A DNA stretch of 22,423 nucleotides from Oscillospiraceae bacterium. GTDB lineage: Bacteria > Bacillota > Clostridia > Oscillospirales > Acutalibacteraceae. Position 1 is the stretch's first letter. Each line of letters begins with the position of its first letter. This document shows, piece by piece, positions 1 through 6,988 of the stretch. The stretch spans positions 1 to 22,423 of the forward strand of contig JAQXLO010000019.1 in the NCBI GenBank assembly GCA_029012165.1, in the 5' to 3' direction. A program made the translations under genes and the position numbers. A model generated the notes under the pieces. The model was not told the DNA's origin, did no database searches, and saw only the letters and a list, made by a program, of their open reading frames with translations.

Positions 1-444
1 GCCCTCCTCCTTTTTGAAGGGTGCGACATCGCTGTCCACAAGGTCATATACCTCCCGGATGTCTGCCGGCTCCAGTGTTTTGGAATAGCCATTGGCAAGC
101 TTAAAGCCCGACCAGTCGCTGGGGTTGTGGCTGGCGGTCACCATAACAGCGCCTTCGCATTGCAGATGGTACTGAGCAAAATATGCCATGGGGCTGAGGG
201 CAAGGCCGATATAGTAGACATGAATGCCCATCTCCCGCAGGGCACGGATGGATGCCTCGGCAAAAGAGGGAGAACACTCCCGGTTGTCATACCCGACAAC
301 CGCCTTGGTGATGTTTCTTCTCTGCAGATATTTAGCATACGCCTTGACGATGCGGTATACATTTTCGGGACAAAGCTCCGCATCGCTCACACGACCCCGA
401 ATATCGTATTCACGGAACATACTGTTGAAAGCCTGTGTAAACAT
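1..444 (-). CDS. phosphomannomutase/phosphoglucomutase, N-terminal part (cut by window edge)
   Basis: An alpha-D-phosphohexomutase, which moves phosphate between C6 and C1 of glucose or mannose and feeds sugar-nucleotide synthesis. Only the first 148 residues lie in the window and the frame is open at its edge. Seen: FREYDIRG at residues 10-17, typical of the bacterial PMM/PGM start, and the active-site loop TASHNP with the phosphorylated serine at about residue 105. The ATG at 444 is preceded by a strong GAGGAGGG ribosome binding site. It follows the cyclophilin gene with only a 10-nt gap, so the two are probably co-transcribed. The choice between phosphomannomutase and phosphoglucomutase cannot be made, because the sugar-binding loop is outside the window. 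The family is sure. Confidence 0.93.
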   Translation of the reverse strand, partial: MFTQAFNSMFREYDIRGRVSDAELCPENVYRIVKAYAKYLQRRNITKAVVGYDNRECSPSFAEASIRALREMGIHVYYIGLALSPMAYFAQYHLQCEGAVMVTASHNPSDWSGFKLANGYSKTLEPADIREVYDLVDSDVAPFKKEEG

Positions 445-454
445 AGCACCCTCC

Positions 455-928
455 TCAGTCCACAATGCGCACGCACTTCATGCGCTGCACATCCAGCGGT
501 TTATCCATGGCGTTGGTACGGACATTGGCGATCTCATCCACCACATCCATCCCCTCCACCACATGGCCAAAAGCGGCATACTGTCCGTCCAAGAACGTGC
601 CGTCCTGATGCATGATGAAAAACTGGGAGGATGCGGAGTTGGGATCCTGCGCACGAGCCATGGAAATGACACCTCGGCGGTGGGAGATGGGGTTGCGCAC
701 ACCGTTCATCAAAAACTCTCCCTTGACATTCTCTTTGGCGCCGCCCATGCCGTTGCCCAGAGGATCTCCGCCCTGAATCATGAATCCCTCGATAACACGA
801 TGGAAGATCAACCCGTCATAAAAGCCCTCTTTGACAAGCTTTTCAAAGTTTGCCACGGTCAGCGGCGCCGCCGAAGCATCCAGCTCCAGACGAATGATTC
901 CGCCGTTTTCCATTTCGATTTCTACCAT
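455..928 (-). CDS. peptidyl-prolyl cis-trans isomerase, cyclophilin type
   Basis: A 157-residue single-domain cyclophilin that catalyses cis-trans isomerisation of proline peptide bonds in folding proteins. It has no signal peptide or membrane segment, so it is predicted cytoplasmic. Seen: the catalytic stretch FHRVIEGFMIQGGD with the active-site Arg, the SASSQFFI motif, and LDGQYAAFGHVVEGMDVV, all in family order. Length is normal for a minimal bacterial cyclophilin. The start is ATG at 928, with GGAGG nine bases upstream; an in-frame TTG at 943 overlaps that ribosome binding site and is rejected. It sits between the beta-propeller gene (35-nt gap) and the phosphohexomutase (10-nt gap), all on the minus strand, and is probably the middle gene of one operon. 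Confidence 0.95.
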   Translation of the reverse strand: MVEIEMENGGIIRLELDASAAPLTVANFEKLVKEGFYDGLIFHRVIEGFMIQGGDPLGNGMGGAKENVKGEFLMNGVRNPISHRRGVISMARAQDPNSASSQFFIMHQDGTFLDGQYAAFGHVVEGMDVVDEIANVRTNAMDKPLDVQRMKCVRIVD

Positions 929-963
929 TCTATATACCTCCAAAATATATGATCTATGAGTTG

Positions 964-2793
964 TCAGTTCAATTCTTTCAAAATACAGGTGTACTTTTTC
1001 CCCTCGCCGTAATACAGGTCGTATGCACCGGAAAGGGAGCTGAAATTGGCACGGTAATATATCGCATTGCCTCTGTCCGCCGCAAGGTCATGGACATTGC
1101 GGATGTCCTCGAGTATCTTGGCTTTGCCGCTGCCCTTGATGTAGCAAAGGGTACCGTTGCCGTAGGCATAGTCCTTAAGGAAATAGAGATATCCGCCCTC
1201 GGTAACGCAAAGCCCCGATCCCTTGGCGTAAACATTCTCTGCCGCCAGCGTATTTTTACTGCCGCTGCGGCAGTACAGCTCGTTGTCCGATGTCAGATAA
1301 TAGACCGTCTTGCCGTCCGCAGAAAGGTCGAAATTCATCACATGGGAGGCCAGCTCCTTCCTGCTCGCCTTGCGCACATCGCAGGAGCAGAGCATACCGT
1401 TTTCATCGGTGAAATAAACGGTCTTTCCGTCGGGAGACAGACGGAACATCGTGCCGCTGACCCCTGTATCCGTGCAGTTCATCTTGCCGTCCAGATAGTA
1501 CAGTTCCTTGGCGGAATCGGTGAAAACCGTCTTGGAAAACTTTTCCACCGGCGCAAGGATCACCTTGCCGTTCTGCACCTCATGGGCACCGAAAATGTAC
1601 AGCGGATTATATCCCGAAGAAATCTTGATCTTTTCCGCTTCGCCGTCACAGTAGAAGAAATTGCCGTTTCGCCCGGAGATGCCGAAAATCAATTCGCTGC
1701 AGTCTTTGTTCAGATACGCCACGAAACGGTTCAGGTCGGCAAATTCACCGAGCTTGATCTCGTTCTCCCCGTTTTTGGAGAAAAGCTTCATGATCCAGCA
1801 GTCATCCACATACTCGAACTTGATATGATACAGCCGCAGACCGTCGTCGGAAACGGCGATGGGCAGTGTATTGTGCCCTGTGGAAACATAGACATCCTCA
1901 CGGAACACAAAACCCTCGAAGCTGTCGCCCTCCTCCCCGGTGACCGCATAACAGACAGCGGTGCCGCTGGGCGAAAGGCAGACGGAATCCGCACTGACAT
2001 GGTTGGCAATCAGCGCAGATTTGCCCGTCAGGCTGTCGTACAGGAACAGGGAAGTTTCGGCGTACTCCATAAACTGCTCGCCGCCTGCAGGGAAATACTC
2101 CGTGCTTTCCGGCTCGGTCGTTTCCTGCGCCGTACGGCGGGACTCCGTGGTCGGCTCCTCGGTTTCGGAGACATCTGTGGACAGGGGTGTGTTGTCCATA
2201 ATATACGCCAGCGCCGATCCGTCCGCACTCAGAACAAAACTCTGCACCCCCGCCGATACCATTTTTATGGAATCGGTGGTCATATAGTACAGCTCGCCGC
2301 TCTCTGTGAGCGCCGCCTGCACATTGCAGTCTGCACTGCTGTACACCGTCTTGACGGCGCCGTTCATCGTGTTTTTGTAGACATTGCCTGCAAAGACCAC
2401 GCTGGTGTTGTCCCGATGCTTGGAATAAAACATCTGAATATGGCGGGATTCCAGCCCATCGCCTCTGCTGTGTACCGCAGCGCCGATCCCCACGCCCGCA
2501 AGTATTACCACAGCCAGCACCCCGGCGCAAAGCATCAAAAGCTTCGGGTTGCGGCGGGGACGTTTGGTTTGCTTCGCCTTCTTGGGATCGTCGGCGCTGA
2601 AAAGATATCGCAGGATCAAAATAAACTTAGGCGGTCTCTTTTTCGGCACGGGTCGTTTGACCGGTCTGCGAACATCGGACGCAGGAACGGTCTGGGCAGC
2701 AGGATGCGGCCGACGTACCGCAAAGACACGGCCGCAATAGGCACAGCTTTTCGCACCCGGTTGATTCTCTCTTGCGCAATAAGGACAGCGCAT
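964..2793 (-). CDS. zinc-ribbon, single-TM protein with large beta-propeller-like extracytoplasmic domain
   Basis: A 609-residue protein of unknown specific function. Seen: an N-terminal zinc ribbon with CPYC (Cys3, Cys6) and CAYC (Cys17, Cys20); a basic, Pro-rich cytoplasmic linker to about residue 84; one membrane span at about 85-107; then about 500 residues with repeated blade-like motifs such as SADGSALAYI, SPSGTAVCYA, SPDGKTVYF and SADGKTVYYLT. These resemble the PD40/TolB or WD40-like repeats of beta-propellers. A low-complexity Thr/Glu segment lies at about 210-230. The topology implies the ribbon is inside the cell and the propeller outside, which suggests a sensor or scaffold (inference). 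The start is ATG 2793 with a GGGGAGG site. It heads the minus-strand run and has its own promoter. No enzyme motif is recognised. Confidence 0.8.
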   Translation of the reverse strand: MRCPYCARENQPGAKSCAYCGRVFAVRRPHPAAQTVPASDVRRPVKRPVPKKRPPKFILILRYLFSADDPKKAKQTKRPRRNPKLLMLCAGVLAVVILAGVGIGAAVHSRGDGLESRHIQMFYSKHRDNTSVVFAGNVYKNTMNGAVKTVYSSADCNVQAALTESGELYYMTTDSIKMVSAGVQSFVLSADGSALAYIMDNTPLSTDVSETEEPTTESRRTAQETTEPESTEYFPAGGEQFMEYAETSLFLYDSLTGKSALIANHVSADSVCLSPSGTAVCYAVTGEEGDSFEGFVFREDVYVSTGHNTLPIAVSDDGLRLYHIKFEYVDDCWIMKLFSKNGENEIKLGEFADLNRFVAYLNKDCSELIFGISGRNGNFFYCDGEAEKIKISSGYNPLYIFGAHEVQNGKVILAPVEKFSKTVFTDSAKELYYLDGKMNCTDTGVSGTMFRLSPDGKTVYFTDENGMLCSCDVRKASRKELASHVMNFDLSADGKTVYYLTSDNELYCRSGSKNTLAAENVYAKGSGLCVTEGGYLYFLKDYAYGNGTLCYIKGSGKAKILEDIRNVHDLAADRGNAIYYRANFSSLSGAYDLYYGEGKKYTCILKELN

Positions 2794-2834
2794 GGTTTTG
2801 CCTCCCCTCAGAATCTTGCGATCCTATTCTATTT

Positions 2835-2863
2835 ATTTTAATAATTTTTGACATTTCTGTCAA
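2835..2863 (-). promoter_or_regulatory. sigma-A promoter for the minus-strand operon
   Basis: Read on the minus strand there is a -35 TTGACA (2858-2863), a 17-nt spacer and a -10 TAAAAT (2835-2840), about 40 bases upstream of the zinc-ribbon gene start. The -35 is part of an inverted repeat, TTGACA-TTTC-TGTCAA (2848-2863), which might also serve as a protein-binding site. Confidence 0.7.
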
Positions 2864-2898
2864 TAGAAAAATGCATATTCCGCTGAAATTCAAGCAAA

Positions 2899-2944
2899 TC
2901 GACACCTGATAGCGACATAAATTCTCCTTGTGCCGCACTATAAT
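2899..2944 (+). promoter_or_regulatory. candidate Spo0A-dependent spoIIG promoter
   Basis: A consensus -10 TATAAT lies at 2939-2944, 28 nt before the spoIIGA start, with no good -35 at 17 bp. Instead two 0A-box-like elements lie upstream on the reverse orientation: TCGACA (2899-2904) and GCGACA (2912-2917). The Bacillus spoIIG promoter is known to be a sigma-A promoter with an abnormally long spacer activated by Spo0A~P at 0A boxes near -35. The arrangement here fits that in outline, but the boxes are imperfect and spaced by 13 bp. Confidence 0.4.
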
Positions 2945-2972
2945 GAAAACAGATCCACGGAGGTGAACCATC

Positions 2973-4091
2973 TTGCCGGTCACGATCTACGCCGATACAC
3001 TGATTTTCATCAACACCTTTGTCACCTACTTCCTGCTGCTGGGCAGCGATTTTCTGCTGCATTTTCAGATACATAGACTGCGCATTCTTGCCGCCTCCCT
3101 GCTGGGCGGCATCTACTCCCTGATCCTGCTTGCGGATCTGCCTGTCCTATGGTGTATCCTCTTGCGCATCGGGGTATGCATCCTGATCTGCTGGATCGCC
3201 AACGGCTTTTCCGCTCTGCGCAGATTTATCAAAGGGCTCTTTGTTTTTCTGCTGGTCAATTTTGTTTTTGCCGGGCTGATGCTGGCTGTTTCTCTGCTGA
3301 TCCATCCCTCCGGCTTTCTTTGTAGCTTTGGTGCGGTGTATTTTGACGTCAGCATCCCCTTTATCCTCGCCCTCACCCTTGCCGCCTATGGGCTGATCCG
3401 GCTGGTGCTTTTGCTTTGCGCAGGGCATCCCTCCGACACCCACTACGGCACGATCACAGTGCACACCCCCTGCGGCACCGCACAGGGGAAAGGGATTTTC
3501 GACACCGGCAACCATCTGTGCGACAGCTTTACAGGAAAGCCGGTCATCCTTGTCAGCGGCATTTTTGCCGACCCCCTCGTGCCGCCGGGTGTTCGGGAGT
3601 TCCTGCACGGAAAAGCTCTTGCCGAATGCGGTATTGAACCGCAGTGGCAAAATCGCCTTCGCCTGTTCCCGTACAGCAGCGTCGGCGGGAGCGGACTGCT
3701 GCCCGCTTTTCGCTGCGACAGCGTTACGCTGACGCACTTGAAAAAAACGCACACCTACACACGGCTATATATTGCCGTTTCCGAAAGCACCCTTGGCGCC
3801 GGGGAATACGACGCTCTGTTTCCCTGCACGCTCTATGAAGAAATGATGGAAGGAGAAAGTGAGCATGAAATTCAGAATAGCGGACATCCGACACCTGTTT
3901 CTGCGAGTGCGGTTGCGGCTCATGGCGCCCTGCGTACACTACATCAACGGCTCGCAGACACTGCCGCCGCCGCTAAAGAAAAAAGAGGAGGCAGACATAC
4001 TCGCCCGTCTGTGCGCAGGCGACAAAAGCGCACGGGAGGATCTGATCGTGCACAATCTGCGGCTGGTCGTGTACATCGCAAAGAAATTTGA
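2973..4091 (+). CDS. spoIIGA: sigma-E processing peptidase SpoIIGA (frame overruns into sigE)
   Basis: A membrane-embedded aspartic protease that cleaves the pro-sequence from pro-sigma-E in the mother cell at the onset of sporulation. Seen: about five hydrophobic spans in residues 1-150, then a soluble domain with the catalytic motif FDTGN (Asp177) followed by SFTGKPVILVS, as in the family. It begins with TTG at 2973 behind a perfect GGAGGTG site. The gene directly precedes sigE, its substrate gene. Odd: B. subtilis SpoIIGA is about 309 residues, but this frame gives 372. From about residue 298 it runs 227 nt into sigE in another frame, producing an Arg/Ala-rich tail with no look of a real domain. 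The natural end is probably near the sigE start; a single-base indel near 3855-3860 or a lost stop would explain this. Confidence 0.9.
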   Translation: MPVTIYADTLIFINTFVTYFLLLGSDFLLHFQIHRLRILAASLLGGIYSLILLADLPVLWCILLRIGVCILICWIANGFSALRRFIKGLFVFLLVNFVFAGLMLAVSLLIHPSGFLCSFGAVYFDVSIPFILALTLAAYGLIRLVLLLCAGHPSDTHYGTITVHTPCGTAQGKGIFDTGNHLCDSFTGKPVILVSGIFADPLVPPGVREFLHGKALAECGIEPQWQNRLRLFPYSSVGGSGLLPAFRCDSVTLTHLKKTHTYTRLYIAVSESTLGAGEYDALFPCTLYEEMMEGESEHEIQNSGHPTPVSASAVAAHGALRTLHQRLADTAAAAKEKRGGRHTRPSVRRRQKRTGGSDRAQSAAGRVHRKEI

Positions 4092-4581
4092 AAACACCCA
4101 TGTGGATGTGGAAGATCTGATCTCCATCGGCACCATCGGGCTGATCAAGGCGGTCAACACCTTCTGTCCCGAACGCAACATCAAGCTGGCCACCTACGCC
4201 TCTCGCTGTATCGAAAATGAAATCCTCATGTACTTGCGCAAAACAAGCGTGTCCAAAACGGAGCTGTCCATTGACGAACCGCTGAACATCGACTGGGACG
4301 GAAACGAGCTGCTGCTGTCGGATGTGCTGGGCAGTGACCCGGACACCGTCAACCGTGCCATTGAGGAGGAGGACGAGAAAAACTACCTCATCCGCACAAT
4401 CAACAATCTTGATGACCGGGAAAAGCTTATCATGTATATGCGCTTCGGCGTAGGCGGAACCAAGGAACATACGCAAAAGGAGATCGCCTCCCTGCTGGGC
4501 ATCTCCCAAAGCTACATCTCCCGTCTGGAAAAGCGCATCATCCAGCGCCTGAAGAAGGAGATGGAATCCATGCAGGGGTAA
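3865..4581 (+). CDS. sigE: RNA polymerase sporulation sigma factor E (pro-form)
   Basis: The mother-cell-specific sigma factor of early sporulation, made as an inactive precursor. The protein is 238 residues. Seen: a pro-sequence of about 27 residues before HYINGSQTLPPPL, matching the SpoIIGA cleavage region; region 2 with NLRLVVYIAKKFENT and EDLISIGTIGLIKAVNTF; the mature signature NIKLATYASRCIENEILMYLR; the sigma-E-typical DEPLNIDWDGNELLLSDVLG; and the region 4 helix-turn-helix in QKEIASLLGISQSYISRLEKRI. The start ATG 3865 lies eight bases after AGGAGA (3851-3856); the GTG at 3859 is too close to that site. It overlaps the spoIIGA frame. In many Clostridia sigG follows directly; here it does not. 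Confidence 0.97.
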   Translation: MKFRIADIRHLFLRVRLRLMAPCVHYINGSQTLPPPLKKKEEADILARLCAGDKSAREDLIVHNLRLVVYIAKKFENTHVDVEDLISIGTIGLIKAVNTFCPERNIKLATYASRCIENEILMYLRKTSVSKTELSIDEPLNIDWDGNELLLSDVLGSDPDTVNRAIEEEDEKNYLIRTINNLDDREKLIMYMRFGVGGTKEHTQKEIASLLGISQSYISRLEKRIIQRLKKEMESMQG

Positions 4582-4596
4582 ATGCGGGAAAAGGTG

Positions 4597-4625
4597 TTGC
4601 ATTTCCTATGAGAATTTGATATGAT
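4597..4625 (+). promoter_or_regulatory. sigma-A promoter for the exonuclease gene
   Basis: There is a -35 TTGCAT (4597-4602), a 17-nt spacer and a -10 TATGAT (4620-4625), between the sigE stop and the exonuclease start. Each hexamer differs from the consensus by one or two bases. It suggests the exonuclease can be transcribed independently of sigE. Confidence 0.6.
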
Positions 4626-4655
4626 AATGGCGATTATTGATTAGGGAATGACGCT

Positions 4656-5525
4656 ATGTATTATGTAATTCTGGATCTGGAATGGAACAACGCCTACGAC
4701 AGAAAATCCAAGGGCTTTATCAACGAGATCATTGAGATCGGCGCCGTCATGCTCGACGAAGAACTGCAGGAGGTCTCCCGCTTTTCGAGCCTGATCCGCT
4801 CCCAGATCGGCAAAAAACTGCGCGGCAGTGTCAAACAGCTGACACACATCACCAACGAGGATCTGGACAGCGGCATTCCCTATACCAAGGCGCTGTCCGA
4901 GCTGCGCCGCTGGATCGGCGCACGTCCCAACACCGTCATCACCTGGGGCGACGGCGACATCCGTGTGCTGATAGACAACTGCCGCCATCTCAACGGCATC
5001 GAGATCGTGCCGTTCCTGTCCAACTATGCAGACTTACAGCGCTATTTCCAGATGATCTTCAACACTTCGCCTGCCCGTCAGGTCGGACTCAGCTCTGCGG
5101 CGGAAATTCTCGGCATCGACGAATCCGGTTTTTCCCATCACCGTGCTCTGGACGACAGCCTGCTGACCGCCGAGCTGTTTCGCAAAATCTTCGACCCGAA
5201 AACTTTCCCGGACTTTATCCAGCCCTGCACGAGGGACTTTTACGGAAAGCTATCCTTTAAGCCGTACATCATCGGCAACATCAACAATCCCCTTGTGGAC
5301 AAAACGAAACTCTGTTATACGTGTGAAAGCTGCGGCAAACCTGCAAAGCAGCTGACCGATTGGCGGTTCGTCAGCCGGCATTTCCGTGCACTGTTCTATT
5401 GTCCGCACTGCGACCAGAAAGTCAAGGTGGGTGTCAGCTTCAAAAAGCTGTACGACCATGTGGAAGTCAAAAAAACCTCGGTCATCGTGGTAGAACACAA
5501 GGAAAAATCGACCGAAGAAGAATGA
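4656..5525 (+). CDS. DEDDh-family 3'-5' exonuclease with C-terminal zinc ribbon (KapD-like)
   Basis: A DnaQ-type exonuclease fold protein of 289 residues. Seen: Exo I motif LDLEWN with Asp7 and Glu9; an Exo II-like TWGDGD (Asp99/Asp101); Exo III HRALDD with His162 and Asp167, which places it in the DEDDh class. After the nuclease domain (about 1-180) comes a C-terminal zinc ribbon with Cys223-x-x-Cys226 and Cys249-x-x-Cys252, then a charged tail. In Bacillus the related KapD is described as an inhibitor of the KinA route to sporulation; its position right after sigE makes a sporulation-linked role attractive, but that is inference. The start is ATG 4656 with AGGGA upstream. The MITE-like element starts at the base after its TGA stop. 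Confidence 0.85.
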   Translation: MYYVILDLEWNNAYDRKSKGFINEIIEIGAVMLDEELQEVSRFSSLIRSQIGKKLRGSVKQLTHITNEDLDSGIPYTKALSELRRWIGARPNTVITWGDGDIRVLIDNCRHLNGIEIVPFLSNYADLQRYFQMIFNTSPARQVGLSSAAEILGIDESGFSHHRALDDSLLTAELFRKIFDPKTFPDFIQPCTRDFYGKLSFKPYIIGNINNPLVDKTKLCYTCESCGKPAKQLTDWRFVSRHFRALFYCPHCDQKVKVGVSFKKLYDHVEVKKTSVIVVEHKEKSTEEE

Positions 5526-5694
5526 TTAAGGCAACACCGCACAATTGAGGTGTGCGGATTGCGAAGTAAGATTTTTCGTCAGGTTGTACAGAAACACCGC
5601 CGACTCGCTGACGCAAGTCAAGGGGTTTTTGTGCAAGCTGGCGGAATAAGATTCAAACAAGGCGTGCGCCGCAATTTGTGCGGTGCTGCCTTAA
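5526..5694. mobile_element. MITE-like palindromic element, 169 bp
   Basis: The ends are near-perfect inverted repeats: TTAAGGCAACACCGCACAA on the left and, reverse-complemented, TTAAGGCAGCACCGCACAA on the right. The similarity continues, imperfectly, through both 73-nt arms (5526-5598 and 5622-5694), leaving a 23-nt apex at 5599-5621. Each end also holds a local hairpin, for example CCGCACA (5537-5543) with TGTGCGG (5551-5557). TTAA stands at both borders and may be a target duplication or part of the ends. No protein is encoded. It lies between the exonuclease stop codon and the terminator at 5696. Non-autonomous transposition by a transposase encoded elsewhere is inferred. Confidence 0.75.
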
Positions 5695-5695
5695 A

Positions 5696-5728
5696 CGCTG
5701 TCCGCTTCGGTGCGACAGCGTATTTTTT
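5696..5728 (+). terminator. Rho-independent terminator downstream of the exonuclease gene
   Basis: The stem CGCTGTC (5696-5702) pairs with GACAGCG (5714-5720) around a short loop with an extra GC/GC pair, followed by TATTTTTT. It ends only about 11 nt before the next start codon (5740), so it may also act as an attenuator for that gene. Confidence 0.75.
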
Positions 5729-5739
5729 AGAGGTACATT

Positions 5740-6945
5740 ATGAAACGATGGATCGCCGCTGCGCTCGCAGTTGTTGTTTTGGCGTCTGTATTTATTCTGC
5801 GCAGACCCGCATCACCCGAAATGACGGAAACAACGGAATTTTCCCAGCCGACCACCGAAGCCGTTCCTGCAAGGGAAGAGATTCGTGCCGTATGGATCAG
5901 CTTCACCGAGCTGTCCATGCTGGAGGAGGACGACCGCTCGGAAAACGCTTTCCGAAAAAAAGCAAAAACAATGGTGCGTCACATGGCCGACAACAAAATG
6001 AACACCGTGTTTCTCCATGTACGTCCCTGTTCCGATGCCTTTTACCGCTCGGAAATCTATCCCTTTTCCAGCTATCTGACCGGCACGGAAGGGAAAGATC
6101 CCGGCTACGATCCTTTAGACATATTCTGTGAATATGCAAGTGAGGCAGGACTATCCGTCCACGCATGGATCAATCCCTTCCGCATCTGCTCCGCAGAAAA
6201 CATGGACAAACGTGCCCAGAGCAATCCTGCCCTGCAAATGCCCGAAAGCGTTGTGACCGTCCGAGGCGGTGTTTACTACAATCCCGCCGACCCGGCGGTA
6301 CATGAACTGATCCTGTCCGGGGTCAGAGAGCTTTTGCAGAATTATCCCATCGACGGCATCCACATCGACGACTATTTTTATCCGTCCACCGATGACTTTA
6401 TTGATGCGGAACTTTTCTCCAAACAGACGCAACTGCCGCTGGATGAATGGCGTAGAGACACAATCAGCGCCTTTGTGCACGCCCTGTACAGCACCGTCAA
6501 ATCCTACGGCACGGAAAAGATTTTCAGCATCAGCCCCGCCGTCGATATCGAACGCAACACAAACGAGCTGTACGCCGACGTCACCCGCTGGGCGCAGGAA
6601 CCGGGCTACTGCGACTGGATCATTCCACAGCTGTATGTTGGATTTGAGCACGAAACCTTCCCCTTTGCGCAAGCCGCCGATGAATGGAACGCCCTTGTGC
6701 AGGCGGAAAATGTGCGGCTGCTCTTCGGACTGTCCGTCTACAAATGCGGCGATACGGACAGCTATGCCGGTACCGGGCAAAAGGAATGGACGGAAAAGAC
6801 CGATATTTTGCAAAGACAGCTGGAATACATCCGCCCCCTCTCCCGCTGCAGTGGCTTCGCATTGTTCTCCTATTCCTACGCATTCGGAAAAAATATGTCG
6901 GATAATTCTAAACAGGAAATTCAGCGCTTGACTTCCGTGCTATAA
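5740..6945 (+). CDS. membrane-anchored GHL10-type glycoside hydrolase-like protein
   Basis: A 401-residue protein of the glycosyl hydrolase-like 10 (YngK-like) type, a TIM-barrel family associated with cell-surface polysaccharide or peptidoglycan. Seen: an N-terminal membrane anchor or signal at about 4-20; a Thr/Glu-rich spacer to about 45; then the barrel, starting EIRAVWISF, with MNTVFLHVRPCSDAFY, VHAWINPFRI, VYYNPADPAV and the active-site-like DGIHIDDYFYP (Asp205, Asp210, Asp211), and later DWIIPQLYVGFE. The start is ATG 5740 with AGAGG upstream. The substrate is unknown. The following gene, 43 nt away, is a wall amidase with an apparent degenerate version of a similar barrel, so the two probably act together on the envelope. 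No clear promoter is seen between the MITE and this gene. Confidence 0.82.
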   Translation: MKRWIAAALAVVVLASVFILRRPASPEMTETTEFSQPTTEAVPAREEIRAVWISFTELSMLEEDDRSENAFRKKAKTMVRHMADNKMNTVFLHVRPCSDAFYRSEIYPFSSYLTGTEGKDPGYDPLDIFCEYASEAGLSVHAWINPFRICSAENMDKRAQSNPALQMPESVVTVRGGVYYNPADPAVHELILSGVRELLQNYPIDGIHIDDYFYPSTDDFIDAELFSKQTQLPLDEWRRDTISAFVHALYSTVKSYGTEKIFSISPAVDIERNTNELYADVTRWAQEPGYCDWIIPQLYVGFEHETFPFAQAADEWNALVQAENVRLLFGLSVYKCGDTDSYAGTGQKEWTEKTDILQRQLEYIRPLSRCSGFALFSYSYAFGKNMSDNSKQEIQRLTSVL

Positions 6946-6946
6946 T
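6938..6946 (+). promoter_or_regulatory. extended -10 promoter for the amidase gene
   Basis: TGCTATAAT is an extended -10 with a perfect TATAAT (6941-6946) lying across the stop codon of the upstream gene. At 17 bp upstream no good -35 is seen; the nearby TTGACT (6928-6933) is only 7 nt from the -10 and cannot pair with it. The predicted transcript start is near 6953, about 36 nt before the TTG start. Confidence 0.5.
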
Positions 6947-6988
6947 GGTTACAAGTTTGTAACATTGCGCAAAAGTGAGGTCATTGCA

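Noticed and set aside
949..2841. 630-residue open frame on the plus strand
   Set aside because: It is antisense to the zinc-ribbon/propeller gene, has no ribosome binding site or family motif, and the minus-strand frame has clear domains and a promoter.
5550..6131. 193-residue frame starting inside the MITE-like element
   Set aside because: It runs out of the element and across the terminator into the GHL10-type gene in another frame; composition is that of a shadow frame, so it is not a transposase.
6928..6946. TTGACT followed by TATAAT as a -35/-10 pair
   Set aside because: The spacing is only 7 nt. The TATAAT is kept as an extended -10 instead.
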